Below, piece by piece: positions 7,109 through 16,333 of a DNA stretch of 64,000 nt; the first letter of the stretch is position 1; the number at the start of each line of letters is the position of its first letter. The notes under the pieces were generated by a model. The model saw nothing but the letters and a program-made list of their open reading frames with translations, was not told where the DNA came from and made no database searches. Made by a program: the position numbers and the translations under genes. Where the stretch lies: assembly GCA_030834895.1 (NCBI GenBank), contig JAUQXA010000018.1, positions 413,964 through 477,963 on the forward strand, read 5' to 3'. This DNA comes from Anaerolineales bacterium (GTDB lineage: Bacteria; Chloroflexota; Anaerolineae; Anaerolineales; Villigracilaceae).

Positions 7109-8518
7109 TCATGGTGTTGCTGTTGCCACTGGTTCGGGGGTTGGAGCCACGAAAAGCGCCGCAGCTTCCTCCGCAGTTTGCGGCATTCCGTTCATGATCC
7201 AGCGGACGAACACGTCCACCACATTGGGTTTAAGTGGATTGGTCAGCGGCATGACGCGAATCATTTCCTCGTCAGGTTTCTCTGGATCCATGATGGGTTG
7301 TTCCTGAATGACCTGCAGGAGGTAACTGGTCTCATCGCCGGGGATGATGTTCTTTTCTGCATTGTCGCCTGTGGTGAGGATTTCCTCATAGGAGGTCATC
7401 AGGTAGTTATTGTTTGTCTTGCCGGCACGGTGACAGGAGATGCAATAGCGTTTGACAATCGGCTGGATGTGCACATCGTATGAAGGCACTTCACCATCTG
7501 CCAGCGGCGGGAAGAGCGGCTTGATCTTCGGCGCTTCGAAGCGGTCGTCCCACATGTAGCGCATGAAGGTAATCATGTAATCGATTTCGCTCTTCGAGAG
7601 TTCGCCGCCGTAGGCTTTGCCAAAAGGAGTCATGCCCGCATTGGGGCGTCCGTACGCGATGACTTCATACATGGCAGAGTCGGTGACGGTGTAGAGTACA
7701 TCCTTGCTGTTGATGGGCGTGATCTCTTCGCCTTCCAGTCCTTCCACGCCTTCGATGACCGCAACCGAACCATCTTCGCCGTGACATTCGGTGCAGTTGA
7801 CCGCGTACAGGTCCTGCCCCGCCACAATTTGGTTAACCAGCGTGGTGGCGACTTCAACCTCTTCGACCTCGGCTTTGGGGTGCAGAGCCAAAACCGTCCC
7901 TGAGATAAGGATCATCGAAACAGAAGCCAGCACGGTCGTCCAGACCATGGAACGGGTGGATGACTTGAAGACGTAGGACATCAAAGTCAACGCGATGTAG
8001 GCAAGCGTGGGGATGATCAGCCCCGAAACGGATTGCAAAATCCCAAGCAGTTTCGACCCGTCAGCGGCAACGGTCGGCACCTCCGAAGTCAGGGTGAGAA
8101 GCACAATGCCGACGACCATGATAATCATGATGGAAATGGGCAGAATGCGCTTTCCGTAATAGCGGTTGGGGCTTTTTTCGATGAAAGGCAACAGGGTGAG
8201 AAGCCCAACTGCAACACCGGGAATGATGACGGTGGCTAGCCACTCGATTTTGCCTAGGACGGGAATCTGCCCATAGATAGCGAGGAACTTGAAAAGGAAG
8301 AGGAAGTACCACTCGGGGCGCGGGATGTAGGAGGTGTCACTTGGGTCAGCCTTGGGTTCGACGGGAACGCCGACGAAGGTGGCAAGAATGATCAACAAAA
8401 CGAAGATTCCCAGCGAAACGATCAGGTCTTTGAAAATGCTATCGGGCCAGAAGCGCTCGCCCTTGTTGAGTTCGCGTTCGTAGCGCGCGTTGATTTTTTG
8501 TTTGGTCTCGTCGTTCAT
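7109..8518 (-). CDS. Cytochrome b C-terminal half (subunit IV) fused to dihaem cytochrome c
   Basis: 469 residues. The N-terminal third resembles subunit IV (PetD) or the C-terminal half of cytochrome b: about three to four helices and the Qo-site motif PEWYFLFLFKFL (PEWY is the quinol-site signature). The rest contains two CxxCH haem-c sites: CTECH (encoded at 7782-7796) and CISCH (7430-7444), with candidate Met ligands. It ends in a Pro/Thr-rich tail. So one polypeptide combines the quinol site and the electron exit. It follows the cytochrome b gene with 1 nt between them. Partners are cytochrome b (8520-9179) and Rieske (9182-9679). The complex would oxidise (mena)quinol and pass electrons to a cytochrome or terminal oxidase. 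Confidence 0.88.
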   Translation of the reverse strand: MNDETKQKINARYERELNKGERFWPDSIFKDLIVSLGIFVLLIILATFVGVPVEPKADPSDTSYIPRPEWYFLFLFKFLAIYGQIPVLGKIEWLATVIIPGVAVGLLTLLPFIEKSPNRYYGKRILPISIMIIMVVGIVLLTLTSEVPTVAADGSKLLGILQSVSGLIIPTLAYIALTLMSYVFKSSTRSMVWTTVLASVSMILISGTVLALHPKAEVEEVEVATTLVNQIVAGQDLYAVNCTECHGEDGSVAVIEGVEGLEGEEITPINSKDVLYTVTDSAMYEVIAYGRPNAGMTPFGKAYGGELSKSEIDYMITFMRYMWDDRFEAPKIKPLFPPLADGEVPSYDVHIQPIVKRYCISCHRAGKTNNNYLMTSYEEILTTGDNAEKNIIPGDETSYLLQVIQEQPIMDPEKPDEEMIRVMPLTNPLKPNVVDVFVRWIMNGMPQTAEEAAALFVAPTPEPVATATP

Positions 8519-8519
8519 G

Positions 8520-9179
8520 TTAATCCTCTTTCGACGGGAAGTGGGACTCGCCGTGTTTGATGATGAGGAACAGGTGAATGCCGATCAAACCAGCCAGCAG
8601 GAGAGGGAGCATCCAGATGTGAGCGGAGAAAAACCTTTGCAGGGTGAGGGCGCTCAGGTCGGGTCCGCCGCGCAGGGCTTTGAGGAGGAACTCGCCGACG
8701 AAGGGCACGCTGCCCGCAATCTGAGTGCCAACGGTGGTTGCCCAGAAGGCGCGCTGGTTCCAGGGGAGCAGGTAGCCGGTGAAGCCCATACCCAAAGTCA
8801 TGATGAACAAGCCGATGCCGATCAGCCAGGTCAATTCGCGCGGATATTTGAACGAAGCGGTAAAGAAGACCCGCAGCAGGTGAATGAAGACGACCATCAC
8901 CATCAACGTCGCGCCCCAGTGATGGATGCCGCGGATCAGCCAGCCAAACGCCACACCTTCCATGATGTACTGAACTGAGTCATAGGCATGGTCTGGGGAG
9001 GGGGTATAGTAGACGGTCAGGAAGATGCCTGTCAGCCCCTGCATCACAAAGAGGAACAGACTCGCGGAGCCGAGCGTATTCCACCAGTTGCCCTTCGGTT
9101 CGGGACGGTCGAGCAGGTTAGTGTACATGTCCTTCAAGCCGAGACGTTCATCGAGCCATTCGTAAACTTTTTTCCACAT
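8520..9179 (-). CDS. Cytochrome b, N-terminal (b6-type) subunit
   Basis: 219 residues, four membrane helices. Helix B has two His ligands spaced by 13 residues (HHWGATLMVMVVFIH, counting from the first His), and helix D has them spaced by 14 (HIWMLPLLLAGLIGIH). The 14-residue spacing is characteristic of b6f-type proteins, whereas bc1 has 13. The Qo-site GYLLPWNQRAFWATTVGT segment is present. The split into a separate b6-like protein and subunit-IV-like protein also follows the b6f or Gram-positive bc pattern. It binds two haems b and shuttles electrons across the membrane. Confidence 0.92.
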   Translation of the reverse strand: MWKKVYEWLDERLGLKDMYTNLLDRPEPKGNWWNTLGSASLFLFVMQGLTGIFLTVYYTPSPDHAYDSVQYIMEGVAFGWLIRGIHHWGATLMVMVVFIHLLRVFFTASFKYPRELTWLIGIGLFIMTLGMGFTGYLLPWNQRAFWATTVGTQIAGSVPFVGEFLLKALRGGPDLSALTLQRFFSAHIWMLPLLLAGLIGIHLFLIIKHGESHFPSKED

Positions 9180-9181
9180 GG

Positions 9182-9679
9182 TTAACCTGCCTTGGAGAAA
9201 ATCTCAATGCGACCATCTTCCGTCAGGCGGAATTCCGTGTACACATCCAGCGGGCGCGGCGGAGGACCGTCCAGCACTTCGCCTCCAATGCCGAACTTCG
9301 CATCGTGACACGGACAGAGAAATGCCTGGGCTTCTTCGCTCCAGTTGACGGAGCAGGCGAGATGTGTACAGCGGCTGTTCAGGATGACCAGGTCTTTGGG
9401 ATCGTCCGACTTGCGGATGGCGTATCCACCAAAGGAGTTGGATGTCCGCTCCCAGCCGTTGACCTGCACACGGGTGAAGGAGAACGGGTAGGGCACGCCG
9501 GCCTGCATATCTTCGAATTTGCCAATGGAGACCCAAATGTCCTTTCCGCCCTCTTTCAACGCCGGGTCGATCAAATAAAAAATGGTCGGCAAGCCAATCG
9601 CCGCCCCAATCACCCCGCCCACGATTCCTGTTGTGACCTTGATGAAATCACGGCGGGACATTTCATGCGAACCAGACAT
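9182..9679 (-). CDS. Rieske 2Fe-2S protein of the quinol oxidising complex
   Basis: 165 residues. A twin-arginine signal (SRRDFIK, Arg9-Arg10) and a single helix suggest Tat export with an uncleaved membrane anchor. Cluster ligands are CTHLAC (Cys104, His106) and CPCH (Cys122, His125), with the second pair of cysteines forming the usual disulfide. The GPPPRPL turn closes the Rieske fold. It is the first gene of the Rieske-cytochrome b-cytochrome b/c operon, with 2 nt separating it from cytochrome b. Confidence 0.94.
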   Translation of the reverse strand: MSGSHEMSRRDFIKVTTGIVGGVIGAAIGLPTIFYLIDPALKEGGKDIWVSIGKFEDMQAGVPYPFSFTRVQVNGWERTSNSFGGYAIRKSDDPKDLVILNSRCTHLACSVNWSEEAQAFLCPCHDAKFGIGGEVLDGPPPRPLDVYTEFRLTEDGRIEIFSKAG

Positions 9680-10096
9680 GTAAGCCTCCTGAAGTTTTAC
9701 TTCGCCCTGTGTATGATGGCAGGACGCGATTTCTTCCTATGATACCAAATTGCCCTTAACTCACCTGCACTGCGCGCAGGCGCAAGTGTCGTTCCTCGCT
9801 CTCGCTCGTCACTCCGCTTAGGGCTGAAAAGTAAAAAAATACGGGGCTGTGTTTCAAAGAAGATTATAAAGGTCTTTGACCCCTTTTTTATAGGATAGCT
9901 GAAACGAAATAAGCAGGATGATTGTCACTTTCTTGTCAATGCCCTCTATGTGATAATCGTTCCATCGGTTCCCATTCCCAAGTAAAAAAAAGAGTAAAAT
10001 TCGTTCTGCAAGTTGTTCGGTTTGTCATTGTTTCTGAAGGATCACATCGGGCGATTTTTCACAATCTCCCAATCCAATTTTTTCGAGGAGGCATAG
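9680..10096. other. 417-bp divergent intergenic region, no gene seen
   Basis: Lies between the Rieske operon (minus) and sdhC (plus) and must hold both promoters. Visible: two TTGTCA hexamers (9922, 9933), a TGATAAT box (9951-9957) without good spacing, a short A/T-rich hairpin-like stretch near 9880-9895, and a good ribosome-binding site GAGGAGG (about 10085-10091) before sdhC. I see no open reading frame with protein-like features. Confidence 0.5.
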
Positions 10097-10471
10097 ATGG
10101 GCTTAAGCAGAAATGTCAGCCTATGGACGGGCTTGCGGTACAAGGGGCAGGGTCCGTACCTGACCTTTATCCTGCACCGTATCGGGGGATTGGGCATGGG
10201 AATCTTCGTTACCATGCATATTCTCGTGTCGTTTTTTGATGGGAGTATCGGGACTTTCCTGAATGATGTTTACAAACACTGGGCGTTCCAGATATTCATT
10301 TTCTTTTGTGCCCTCTTTCATGCCATCAATGGGCTGCGGATCACCCTCCTCGACCTGTTCCCGAAGTTGATCGAGCATCATCGTGAAGCCATGTGGATCG
10401 AGTGGGCGATCTTCCTGCCGACCTTTGGCATTTCCGCCCTGGTCATTATCATGACCGCGTTGGGAGGTTAG
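10097..10471 (+). CDS. sdhC: Succinate dehydrogenase cytochrome b subunit SdhC
   Basis: 124 residues, three membrane helices. The segment LHRIGGLGMGIFVTMHILVS is typical of SdhC, with one of its His residues a likely haem b ligand. FHAINGLRI in the second half matches the conserved HxxxGxR quinone/haem motif. It starts 6 nt after GAGGAGG and is followed at 1 nt by the second anchor gene. It anchors the SdhAB head to the membrane and carries electrons to quinone. Confidence 0.88.
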   Translation: MGLSRNVSLWTGLRYKGQGPYLTFILHRIGGLGMGIFVTMHILVSFFDGSIGTFLNDVYKHWAFQIFIFFCALFHAINGLRITLLDLFPKLIEHHREAMWIEWAIFLPTFGISALVIIMTALGG

Positions 10472-10472
10472 C

Positions 10473-10907
10473 ATGAACAATTCAAAATCAAGAAGCCTGC
10501 CTCTTTCCAAGCGCGGCATGAATTTCGAAACCCTGATGTGGTACTTCACGCGGCTTTCTGCGCTGGCAATGTATGCCCTGATTCTCTTCGCGTTGATTGG
10601 CGCGTTGGTCATGGGTGCCCGCAACCAGATGAACTTTGCCGACGTGATGCGCTGGGGGTTCATGCCGAACTCAACCCACGTTCAAAGCACCGACGTTCCC
10701 GACCTTGCTCCCTGGGCTACGTACTTCTGGCGGGCGGTTGCCAGCATCCTGCTTTTTGTCGCTTCCTCGCACGGTGTCCATGGGCTGGTGGTCATCGCCG
10801 ACGATTACATCCCAGGCGCGGGCGCGCGGAAAATCGTCCGCCTGTTGAGCATCGTTATGCTGGCTTCGGTCACCGTTATTGGGGTGTACGTGCTCTGGAC
10901 TTCGTAA
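10473..10907 (+). CDS. sdhD: Succinate dehydrogenase membrane anchor SdhD
   Basis: 144 residues, three predicted helices. Similarity is mostly positional. WYFTRLSALAMYALILFALI and SSHGVHGLVVIADDYI (His in a HGxxG context, probable haem or quinone site) resemble SdhD anchors. Between sdhC and sdhA in a canonical sdhCDAB order. The two-anchor arrangement together with SdhB motifs resembling the E. coli enzyme indicates a succinate:quinone reductase with separate C and D subunits. Confidence 0.82.
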   Translation: MNNSKSRSLPLSKRGMNFETLMWYFTRLSALAMYALILFALIGALVMGARNQMNFADVMRWGFMPNSTHVQSTDVPDLAPWATYFWRAVASILLFVASSHGVHGLVVIADDYIPGAGARKIVRLLSIVMLASVTVIGVYVLWTS

Positions 10908-10911
10908 AATC

Positions 10912-10966
10912 AGACAATAGACGATGGACCGCGGACGATGGTCAACGGTCTATCGTCCATCGTCAT
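10912..10966. repeat. Palindromic intergenic repeat, family A copy 2
   Basis: Shares GGACCGCGGACGAT (10926-10939) and GGTCTATCGTCCAT (10947-10960) exactly with the copy at 111-171, and starts GACAATAGACGATGG. It lies between sdhD and the sdhA ribosome-binding site. Confidence 0.75.
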
Positions 10967-10979
10967 TCAGGAGTAATTC

Positions 10980-12773
10980 ATGGCAAAAACTCATCAATTT
11001 GACGTGGTCGTAGTCGGAGCGGGGGGCGCGGGTCTCATGGCTGGTTTGTACGCCTCCAGGACGGCGAAGACCGCGGTGATTAGCAAGTTATACCCAACCC
11101 GTTCCCATACGGGTGCGGCGCAGGGCGGTATCGGCGCGGCGCTTGGCAGTATCGAAGAAGACAAACCCGAATGGCATACCTATGACACGGTCAAGGGTTC
11201 CGATTACCTCGGTGACCAGGATGCCATCGAGTTCATGTGCGAAGAGGCGATCAACGCTGTATATGAACTCGAACACATGGGCTTGCCCTTCGACCGAACT
11301 CCCGACGGCAAAATTTCCCAGCGTCCGTTTGGCGGACACACCAACAATGTGACGGGCAAACCTGTCCGCCGCGCGGCTCACGCCGCCGACCGCACGGGTC
11401 ACATGATTCTGCAAACGCTGTACCAGCAGTGCTTGAAGAACAAGGTCAACTTCTTCGATGAATTCCAGGTGCTGGATTTCATTCAAGTAAATGGAAAGAC
11501 TGCGGGTGTGGTGGCGGTGGAACTTTCGACAGGCGAACTGCACGTCATCCATGCCAAGGCAGTGATCTTTGCCACGGGCGGACATGGTCGCATCTTCGAG
11601 GTGACTTCCAATGCCTATGCTTACACTGGCGACGGCGCGGCGATTCTCCTCCGTCACGGCATCCCGCTTGAAGACATGGAATTCTTCCAGTTCCATCCGA
11701 CGGGCATTTACAAACTCGGCATCCTTATCACCGAGGCGGTGCGCGGCGAAGGCGGTGTCCTCATCAACGGCGCGGGCGAACGTTTCATGCCGAAGTACGC
11801 GCCGAGCGTGAAGGACCTTGCCTCGCGCGACGTCGTCTCCCGCGCAATCTATACCGAAATCAAGGAAGGTCGCGGGGCGAATGGAGCGAATTATGTCTAT
11901 TTGGATATCCGCCCCGAGTCGGTCATCAAGTATGCGGCGTTGGATGGACGCACCAATCCCGATGGAACTCCCTACACCATCACGGGCGAACAGGTACTGG
12001 CGAAGCTCCCCGACATCGTTGACTTCTGCCGCGTCTACCTCGGAGTTGATCCTGTGACCCAGATGATGCCCATCCAACCGACGGCGCACTACACGATGGG
12101 CGGCATCCCCACCAACAAATTTGGCGAAGTGGTCATCGACGATAAAAACACGCCCTTCCCTGGATTGTATGCCGCGGGTGAATGTGCCTGTGTTTCGGTT
12201 CATGGCGGAAACCGTTTGGGAACAAACTCCCTGCTCGACCTGGTGGTCTTTGGCAAGTACGCGGGACTCAAGGCGGCGGAATACGCAAATCAAACCGACT
12301 TTGCGCCCCTGCCTGCCGAAGCAGAATCAGTCTCGAAGGCGCAGTTCGAAACCCTGAAGAACGGTTCGGGCGGAGAAAACGTCTTCAAGCTGTCCAACGA
12401 GTTGAAGAAGGTCATGTTTGCCGATGTGGGCATTTATCGCAACGAGAAAGACATGGCGTCGGCGCTGGAGAAAGTCCGCGAGTTGAAGTCGCGCTTCAAG
12501 GAAATCAAGGTGGCGGATACCGGCAGGATTTTCAACACCGAGCTTTTGAACGCCTGGGAACTCGGCAACATGCTTGAAATTGCGGAAGTGATTGCGGCGA
12601 GCGCCCTTAACCGCAAGGAATCCCGCGGCGGACATTCGCGTGAAGATTATCCCAACCGCGACGATGCAAACTGGCTCAAACACACGTTGACCTGGAACAG
12701 GAACGGCAAGATCGAGATCGGTTACAAGCCAGTGACGATCACAAAACATCAACCCAAGGCGCGTGTTTATTAA
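10980..12773 (+). CDS. sdhA: Succinate dehydrogenase flavoprotein subunit SdhA
   Basis: 597 residues, full length. Rossmann [10 protein letters not shown] near the N-terminus binds FAD, His43 in [10 protein letters not shown] is the covalent FAD attachment site, and HPTGIY, RGEGG and SRDVVSRA form the succinate-binding and proton-shuttle region. [11 protein letters not shown] and [20 protein letters not shown] complete the family pattern. It oxidises succinate to fumarate in the TCA cycle and passes electrons to SdhB. AGGAG precedes ATG by about 8 nt. Confidence 0.97.
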   Translation: MAKTHQFDVVVVGAGGAGLMAGLYASRTAKTAVISKLYPTRSHTGAAQGGIGAALGSIEEDKPEWHTYDTVKGSDYLGDQDAIEFMCEEAINAVYELEHMGLPFDRTPDGKISQRPFGGHTNNVTGKPVRRAAHAADRTGHMILQTLYQQCLKNKVNFFDEFQVLDFIQVNGKTAGVVAVELSTGELHVIHAKAVIFATGGHGRIFEVTSNAYAYTGDGAAILLRHGIPLEDMEFFQFHPTGIYKLGILITEAVRGEGGVLINGAGERFMPKYAPSVKDLASRDVVSRAIYTEIKEGRGANGANYVYLDIRPESVIKYAALDGRTNPDGTPYTITGEQVLAKLPDIVDFCRVYLGVDPVTQMMPIQPTAHYTMGGIPTNKFGEVVIDDKNTPFPGLYAAGECACVSVHGGNRLGTNSLLDLVVFGKYAGLKAAEYANQTDFAPLPAEAESVSKAQFETLKNGSGGENVFKLSNELKKVMFADVGIYRNEKDMASALEKVRELKSRFKEIKVADTGRIFNTELLNAWELGNMLEIAEVIAASALNRKESRGGHSREDYPNRDDANWLKHTLTWNRNGKIEIGYKPVTITKHQPKARVY

Positions 12774-12782
12774 GAGGCGAGC

Positions 12783-13490
12783 ATGGAAATTACACTCAAA
12801 GTTTTCCGATATAACCCTGAGAAAGACAAGCGCGGGCATTACGAAGTTTACAAAGTCGAAGGCACCGAGAACGACCGCGTGCTGGACCTGCTCGAATATA
12901 TCAAGGGCAATTACGACGGGACGTTGTCCTTCCGCCGTTCGTGCGCGCATGGTGTTTGCGGTTCGGATGCCATCCGCATCAACGGGCGCAACATGCTGGC
13001 ATGCAAGACCCTTGTCCGCGACGTGGGGGAGAAGATCACCGTGGAACCCGTGCTTGGCTTGAAGATCGTCAAAGACTTGATTGTGGATATGGAGCCGTTC
13101 TTCGATAATTACAAAGCCGTACTTCCGTATTTCATTAACAACTCGCCGTTGCCCGAAAACGGACGCGAACGCCTGCAAAGTATCGAAGCCCGCGCCCGCT
13201 TCGATGAGACGACCAAGTGCATTTTGTGCGCCTGCTGCACCACGTCCTGTCCCTCGTACTGGGCGAACGGCAACTATTACGGTCCTGCTGCGATTGTCAC
13301 CGCCCACCGCTTTATCTTCGATGACCGCGACGAAGCCGCCTCGGAGCGATTGCAAATCCTGAGCGAGACCGACGGCATTGCCCGCTGTCACACCGCGTAT
13401 AACTGCACCGAAGCCTGTCCACGCGAGATCAAGATCACGAGGGTGATTGGTGAAGTCAAGATGGCGATGGTGACGGGAAAGCTGGATTAA
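12783..13490 (+). CDS. sdhB: Succinate dehydrogenase iron-sulfur subunit SdhB
   Basis: 235 residues. The 2Fe-2S site is SCAHGVCGSD...LAC, with Asp at the third ligand position exactly as in the E. coli enzyme. The other two clusters use CILCACCTTSCP and CHTAYNCTEACP. The set means [2Fe-2S], [4Fe-4S] and [3Fe-4S], the normal electron wire from FAD to quinone. It starts 9 nt after sdhA and ends the operon; a hairpin with T-tract follows at 13519-13551. Confidence 0.97.
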   Translation: MEITLKVFRYNPEKDKRGHYEVYKVEGTENDRVLDLLEYIKGNYDGTLSFRRSCAHGVCGSDAIRINGRNMLACKTLVRDVGEKITVEPVLGLKIVKDLIVDMEPFFDNYKAVLPYFINNSPLPENGRERLQSIEARARFDETTKCILCACCTTSCPSYWANGNYYGPAAIVTAHRFIFDDRDEAASERLQILSETDGIARCHTAYNCTEACPREIKITRVIGEVKMAMVTGKLD

Positions 13491-13518
13491 GTTTGGTGGT
13501 TGGTAATTAGTAATTGGT

Positions 13519-13551
13519 AAACCGCGTCTGAAAAGATGCGGTTTATTTTTT
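13519..13551 (+). terminator. sdhCDAB terminator
   Basis: AAACCGC (13519-13525) and GCGGTTT (13538-13544) with GTCT/AGAT extending the stem, followed by ATTTTTT. Confidence 0.85.
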
Positions 13552-13553
13552 AT

Positions 13554-13665
13554 CAGGACTTTCGCTTGTCATTCTGAGCAGAGCGAAGAATCTCTGTTTT
13601 CAGGGGTAGAGACCCTTTGCTAACGCTCTGGGCGACATAAAAAACGCGGCTGAGCGAAAGTCCTG
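13554..13665. repeat. 112-bp inverted-repeat element (GTCATTCTGAGC type)
   Basis: Perfect 13-bp ends CAGGACTTTCGCT (13554-13566) and AGCGAAAGTCCTG (13653-13665). The interior starts TGTCATTCTGAGCAGAGCG and contains GAAGAATCTCTG, related in style to the element at 3996-4093. It ends 18 bp before the phzF-like start, so it may shape that leader. Confidence 0.7.
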
Positions 13666-13682
13666 TTTATGAAGGAGAAAAC

Positions 13683-14525
13683 ATGGAAGTCTTAAAGTTA
13701 GCAGCATTTTCCCGTGATGGAGAGGGTGGGAATCCTGCTGGTGTGGCGTTTTGTGACGAAATGCCAATGGACCAGGAAATGTTGAAGATCGCCAAAGAGA
13801 TTGGCTATTCTGAAACGGCGTTTTTGGTGAAGCAAGCGGACGGCTGGCGAGTCCGCTATTTTGCGCCGGAGATGGAAGTCCCATTTTGTGGTCACGCTAC
13901 CATTGCACTGGGAGCGGCATTGGGTGAACGTTTTGGCGAGGGCGAATACAAACTGTTTTTGAATCAGAGCGAGATCAGTGTCCGCGCGGAAAGATCAGAC
14001 CAGGGAATGGTTGCAACGCTCCAATCTCCAGGGACGTTCTCGGAAGAAGCGCCGAAAGAGTATGTGGATAAAATCCTCGAAGCGTTTCATTTGATGCGCG
14101 CCGACCTTGACCCTGCCTTTCCAATCCGATTTGCCTCTGCGGGCGCCAAACATCTCATATTAGTTTTGAAAAACCGAAAGACGCTTGCAGAAATGAGATA
14201 TGATTTTGAGAAAGTAAAGTTGCTCATGCTGGATAAGAATCTGATCACCGTCAGTCTGCTCTGGCAGGAATCAGATGATGTGTTCCATTCCCGAAACGCG
14301 TTTGCTGCGGGCGGAGTCTATGAAGACCCAGCGACTGGCGCGGCTGCGGCGGCTTTGGCTGGTTATCTGCGGGATATTGGGTGGAAGGGGAAAAGCACCT
14401 TCACCATCTTACAGGGAGAGGACATGGGGATGCCTTCCCGCTTGGCGGTCAAGTTTGGACCAAAGTCCGGCGAGAGTGTGTTCGTTGGTGGGGAAACACG
14501 CCATATTTTGGATGTCAGTAAATAA
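13683..14525 (+). CDS. PhzF-family isomerase/epimerase-like protein
   Basis: 280 residues. GNPAGVAF near the N-terminus, FAPEMEVPFCGHATIALGAA in the first lobe and EDPATGAAAAALAGYL in the second lobe are the signatures of the PhzF/diaminopimelate-epimerase fold. The conserved acid in GYSETAF corresponds to the catalytic Glu of PhzF. Members are cytoplasmic, cofactor-free isomerases. Most, like this one, are outside phenazine clusters and have unknown substrates. Good ribosome-binding site GAAGGAG 8 nt upstream. It stands alone, closed by a strong terminator. Confidence 0.88.
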   Translation: MEVLKLAAFSRDGEGGNPAGVAFCDEMPMDQEMLKIAKEIGYSETAFLVKQADGWRVRYFAPEMEVPFCGHATIALGAALGERFGEGEYKLFLNQSEISVRAERSDQGMVATLQSPGTFSEEAPKEYVDKILEAFHLMRADLDPAFPIRFASAGAKHLILVLKNRKTLAEMRYDFEKVKLLMLDKNLITVSLLWQESDDVFHSRNAFAAGGVYEDPATGAAAAALAGYLRDIGWKGKSTFTILQGEDMGMPSRLAVKFGPKSGESVFVGGETRHILDVSK

Positions 14526-14549
14526 CGTATGGTTTAATCGGAATAAAGG

Positions 14550-14589
14550 AAACGAAAAGTCGGAGCCGAGCAGCTCCGACTTTTCGTTT
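14550..14589. terminator. Strong bidirectional terminator between phzF-like gene and icd
   Basis: Perfect 17-bp stem: AAACGAAAAGTCGGAGC (14550-14566), loop CGAGCA, GCTCCGACTTTTCGTTT (14573-14589). Confidence 0.9.
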
Positions 14590-14599
14590 CCAAGATGAC

Positions 14600-16162
14600 T
14601 TATTTCTTGGTTCTCTTTGCGGGCTTCTTTACAACCTTTTTGATTGGCTTCTTCGTCGCAGGCTTTTTGGTTACTATTTTTTTGGAAACTGCTTTCTTGC
14701 TTTTGGAGGTGGCAACGGTTTTCTTCGCGGCGACCTTTGGCTTTTGAATTTCAACCTTTTTATCCATCCACTTGATGATTGCATCGCCAAACTCAGAGCA
14801 TTTGATCTCCTTGGCGCCATCCATCAGGCGGGCAAAATCATAGGTGACAGTCTTGGCAGCGACAGCGCCTTCCATACCTTTGATGATCAGGTCGGCTGCT
14901 TCGGTCCAACCCATGTAACGCAGCATCATCTCACCGGAAAGGACGACCGAACCGGGGTTTACCTTGTCCAGGTCCGCATACTTTGGTGCAGTTCCGTGTG
15001 TGGCTTCGAAAATGGCATGACCTGTCTCATAGTTGATGTTTGCACCCGGAGCAATGCCGATCCCGCCGACCTGGGCCGCGATCGCATCGGAAATGTAATC
15101 GCCGTTCAGGTTCATGGTGGCGATCACATCGTAGTCGCGTGGGCGAATGAGCACAAATTGCAGAGACACATCGGCGATCGAATCCTTAATCAGCAATTTC
15201 TTCTTCCATTGTCCGTTGCCGTGGGTATCCCATAGTTTCAGCGCCTCCTCCACTTCGTGTTTGATGTCGCCCTGCTGGGCGGGGCTCATCATGTCGAAGC
15301 CGGGGTCGATCATCTTGGCATTCTCTTCCGCGCTTAGGTCGGGATTGGCTTCCTTGTTGCCGAGGATCCAGCTCTCGCGCTCGGTAACGATCTGGCCGCG
15401 GAATTCCCGCTTGGCGAGTCTGTAGCCCCAATCCTTGAATGCGCCTTCGGTGTATTTCATGATGTTCCCTTTGTGGACAAGGTTGACGTTCTTCCGTTTG
15501 TTCTCCAACGCCCATTTGATCGTATCCCGGACAAGGCGCTCGGTGCCCTCAACCGAGATGGGCTTCAAGCCCATGGCGGCAGTTTCGGGGAAGCGGATCT
15601 TTTTATAATCCTTGGGGAAGGCTTCCTTGTACATCGCCATGAACTTCTTGTTGTCCTCTGTCCCGTACGGGTACTCGATGCCGGTGTAGATGTCCTCCGT
15701 GTTCTCGCGGAAAACCACCATGTTCACGTATTCCGGATGTTTCATGGGGGAGGGGACGCCGTTGAAGTAGCGGATTGGACGCATACAAACGTATAAGTCA
15801 AGCAGTTGACGAAGGGCAACATTTAGTGAGCGGATGCCGCCGCCGATGGGCGTTGTGAGTGGACCTTTGATTCCAACCAGGAATTCCTTGAAAGCTTTCT
15901 CGGTCTCATCCGGCAGCCAGCTATTGAACATCTTGAACGACTTCTCGCCCGCGTACACTTCCATCCAGTGGATTTTTCGTTTGCCGCCGTAAGCCTTTTC
16001 CACTGCCGCATCGATTACACGTACCGATGCGCGCCAGATGTCGCGCCCAGTCCCGTCGCCTTCCACGAACGGGATGATTGGGTTGTCAGGGATGTTGAGC
16101 TTCCCATTTTCAATCGAGATTTTTGCCCCACCCTGGGGGACCTTCACATTTGTATATGACAT
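14600..16162 (-). CDS. icd: Isocitrate dehydrogenase with a lysine-rich C-terminal tail
   Basis: 520 residues. The catalytic core has [14 protein letters not shown], substrate loop [26 protein letters not shown], and near the C-terminus [20 protein letters not shown]. These identify the NADP-type homodimeric isocitrate dehydrogenase, which makes 2-oxoglutarate in the TCA cycle. Residues about 470-520 are an extra tail built of Lys, Ala, Pro, Val and Thr (repeated KKP/KKV units) resembling histone-H1-like bacterial proteins and absent from usual icd. I chose ATG 16162 for its strong GGAGAG site; the open frame upstream to 16336 is not icd-like. Divergent from rpoC. A TATAAT box lies at 16193-16198. 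Confidence 0.93.
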   Translation of the reverse strand: MSYTNVKVPQGGAKISIENGKLNIPDNPIIPFVEGDGTGRDIWRASVRVIDAAVEKAYGGKRKIHWMEVYAGEKSFKMFNSWLPDETEKAFKEFLVGIKGPLTTPIGGGIRSLNVALRQLLDLYVCMRPIRYFNGVPSPMKHPEYVNMVVFRENTEDIYTGIEYPYGTEDNKKFMAMYKEAFPKDYKKIRFPETAAMGLKPISVEGTERLVRDTIKWALENKRKNVNLVHKGNIMKYTEGAFKDWGYRLAKREFRGQIVTERESWILGNKEANPDLSAEENAKMIDPGFDMMSPAQQGDIKHEVEEALKLWDTHGNGQWKKKLLIKDSIADVSLQFVLIRPRDYDVIATMNLNGDYISDAIAAQVGGIGIAPGANINYETGHAIFEATHGTAPKYADLDKVNPGSVVLSGEMMLRYMGWTEAADLIIKGMEGAVAAKTVTYDFARLMDGAKEIKCSEFGDAIIKWMDKKVEIQKPKVAAKKTVATSKSKKAVSKKIVTKKPATKKPIKKVVKKPAKRTKK

Positions 16163-16192
16163 CTGCTTCTCTCCTTTGGCTTGTTTTAATGG

Positions 16193-16198
16193 ATTATA
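16193..16198 (-). promoter_or_regulatory. -10 box for icd
   Basis: TATAAT on the minus strand, about 30 nt before the icd start codon; the -35 is not obvious. Confidence 0.45.
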
Positions 16199-16269
16199 AC
16201 AGCGGAAGACCGACTCGTTGCCGCATCCGGTAGTTGTCGCGGTCTTTGCCATTTGCATGTAAAAATTCC

Positions 16270-16298
16270 TTGACTCGCGCTCCCGTCCTGCGTATAAT
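16270..16298 (+). promoter_or_regulatory. Sigma-70-type promoter for rpoC
   Basis: TTGACT (16270-16275), 17-nt spacer, TATAAT (16293-16298). Predicted start near 16305 gives a leader of about 145 nt. Confidence 0.8.
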
Positions 16299-16333
16299 TG
16301 TACTGTTGGATAAAAAAAGCCGAGTACACACAG

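Noticed and set aside
9880..9895. Possible terminator or promoter in the Rieske-sdhC gap
   Set aside because: The TTTGACCCC(T)6 stretch lacks a matching stem and no -10/-35 pair has good spacing.
11088..12293. 401-residue frame antisense to sdhA
   Set aside because: sdhA is unmistakable on the other strand; the antisense frame has no known motif.
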